Below, piece after piece: positions 5,597 through 5,760 of a DNA stretch of 5,760 nucleotides; positions within the stretch are counted from its first letter, which is position 1, and the number at the start of each line of letters is the position of its first letter. The DNA lies in NCBI GenBank assembly GCA_012961845.1, contig DTYO01000166.1, positions 1-5,760 on the forward strand, read 5' to 3'. Under the pieces are notes generated by a model. The model saw nothing but the letters and a program-made list of their open reading frames with translations. It was not told the DNA's origin and did no database searches. The position numbers were made by a program, and so were the translations under genes. This DNA comes from Thermodesulfobacteriaceae bacterium (GTDB lineage: Bacteria; Desulfobacterota; Dissulfuribacteria; Dissulfuribacterales; UBA3076).

Positions 5597-5760
5597 TGCT
5601 GTTCTCCTGAAACAACAGCCGGGGAGCGGCACGCTTCCATCAGGCTGTCATTATGTAAGAAATATGGCATATTCTGTAGGACCATCGAAGTGCGAATGTC
5701 CATCATTGAATACGGAATGACAAATAACCCGGATAATTCGGTTCGCGAGTTTGCCGAAGA
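5597..5760. other. Upstream region of the DUF294 gene
   Basis: No gene can be assigned in these 164 bp. On the minus strand the segment should hold the promoter of the DUF294-exonuclease pair, but I see no convincing -35/-10 pair; CATAAT-like and GACATT-like hexamers lack partners at proper spacing. A small palindrome, AATATG-G-CATATT, lies at 5661-5673. Two reading frames remain open to the window edge: a minus frame ending at 5569 and a plus frame from an ATG at 5696. Neither has a recognisable product. Confidence 0.5.
5661..5673. repeat. Short palindrome upstream of the DUF294 gene
   Basis: AATATG and CATATT are perfect 6-bp arms around a single central G. Allowing one inserted A, the symmetry extends outward (AGAAATATG against CATATTCT). 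It lies about 65 bp before the DUF294 start, where an operator could sit. AT-rich palindromes of this size also arise by chance, so the functional call is weak. Confidence 0.3.

Noticed and set aside
5597..5632. GTG at 5632 as the start of the DUF294 protein
   Set aside because: The extra 12 residues have no clear ribosome binding site, and the ATG at 5594-5596 has AGGAG at ideal spacing.

Overview
The window reads as ordinary chromosomal DNA of a Gram-negative bacterium. Long bacterial-type ORFs have clear Shine-Dalgarno sequences, moderate GC and tight gene spacing. The gene set (DUF294 signalling protein, DnaQ-like exonuclease, DUF4212 small membrane protein, VC_2705-type sodium:solute symporter) is the kind of cluster I associate with marine and anaerobic proteobacteria and Desulfobacterota. 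I lean to the latter, but there is no rRNA or other marker gene to prove it.

Every gene I can support lies on the minus strand, so transcription runs from high to low coordinates. In that order: about 164 bp of unassigned upstream DNA (5597-5760); a 645-residue protein with cyclic-nucleotide-binding, paired CBS, DUF294 nucleotidyltransferase and DUF294 C-terminal domains (3659-5596); a DEDDh 3'-5' exonuclease (2942-3652) whose ribosome binding site overlaps the previous stop codon; a 278 bp gap with a long imperfect hairpin and a possible promoter; the two-helix DUF4212 protein (2406-2663); the 13-helix symporter (616-2394); a strong symmetrical terminator (562-596); and an isochorismatase-type cysteine hydrolase (1-536) that runs off the window a few codons before its expected end.

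The DUF4212 protein and the symporter are the known small and large subunits of a putative secondary transporter, likely for acetate or another short monocarboxylate. The multidomain protein and the exonuclease form a tightly coupled pair immediately upstream. An attractive but unproven reading is that the pair senses energy state or nucleotides through its CNB and CBS domains and controls use of the imported carbon source. The hydrolase may be a separate unit, yet the terminator sits so close to its start that it has almost no room for its own promoter.

I found no mobile element, CRISPR array, tRNA or rRNA. The points most worth a second look are the unassigned biochemistry of the nucleotidyltransferase-exonuclease pair, an EF-hand-like loop in the predicted periplasmic part of the symporter, the degenerate cyclic-nucleotide pocket, and the two hairpins flanking the transporter genes.
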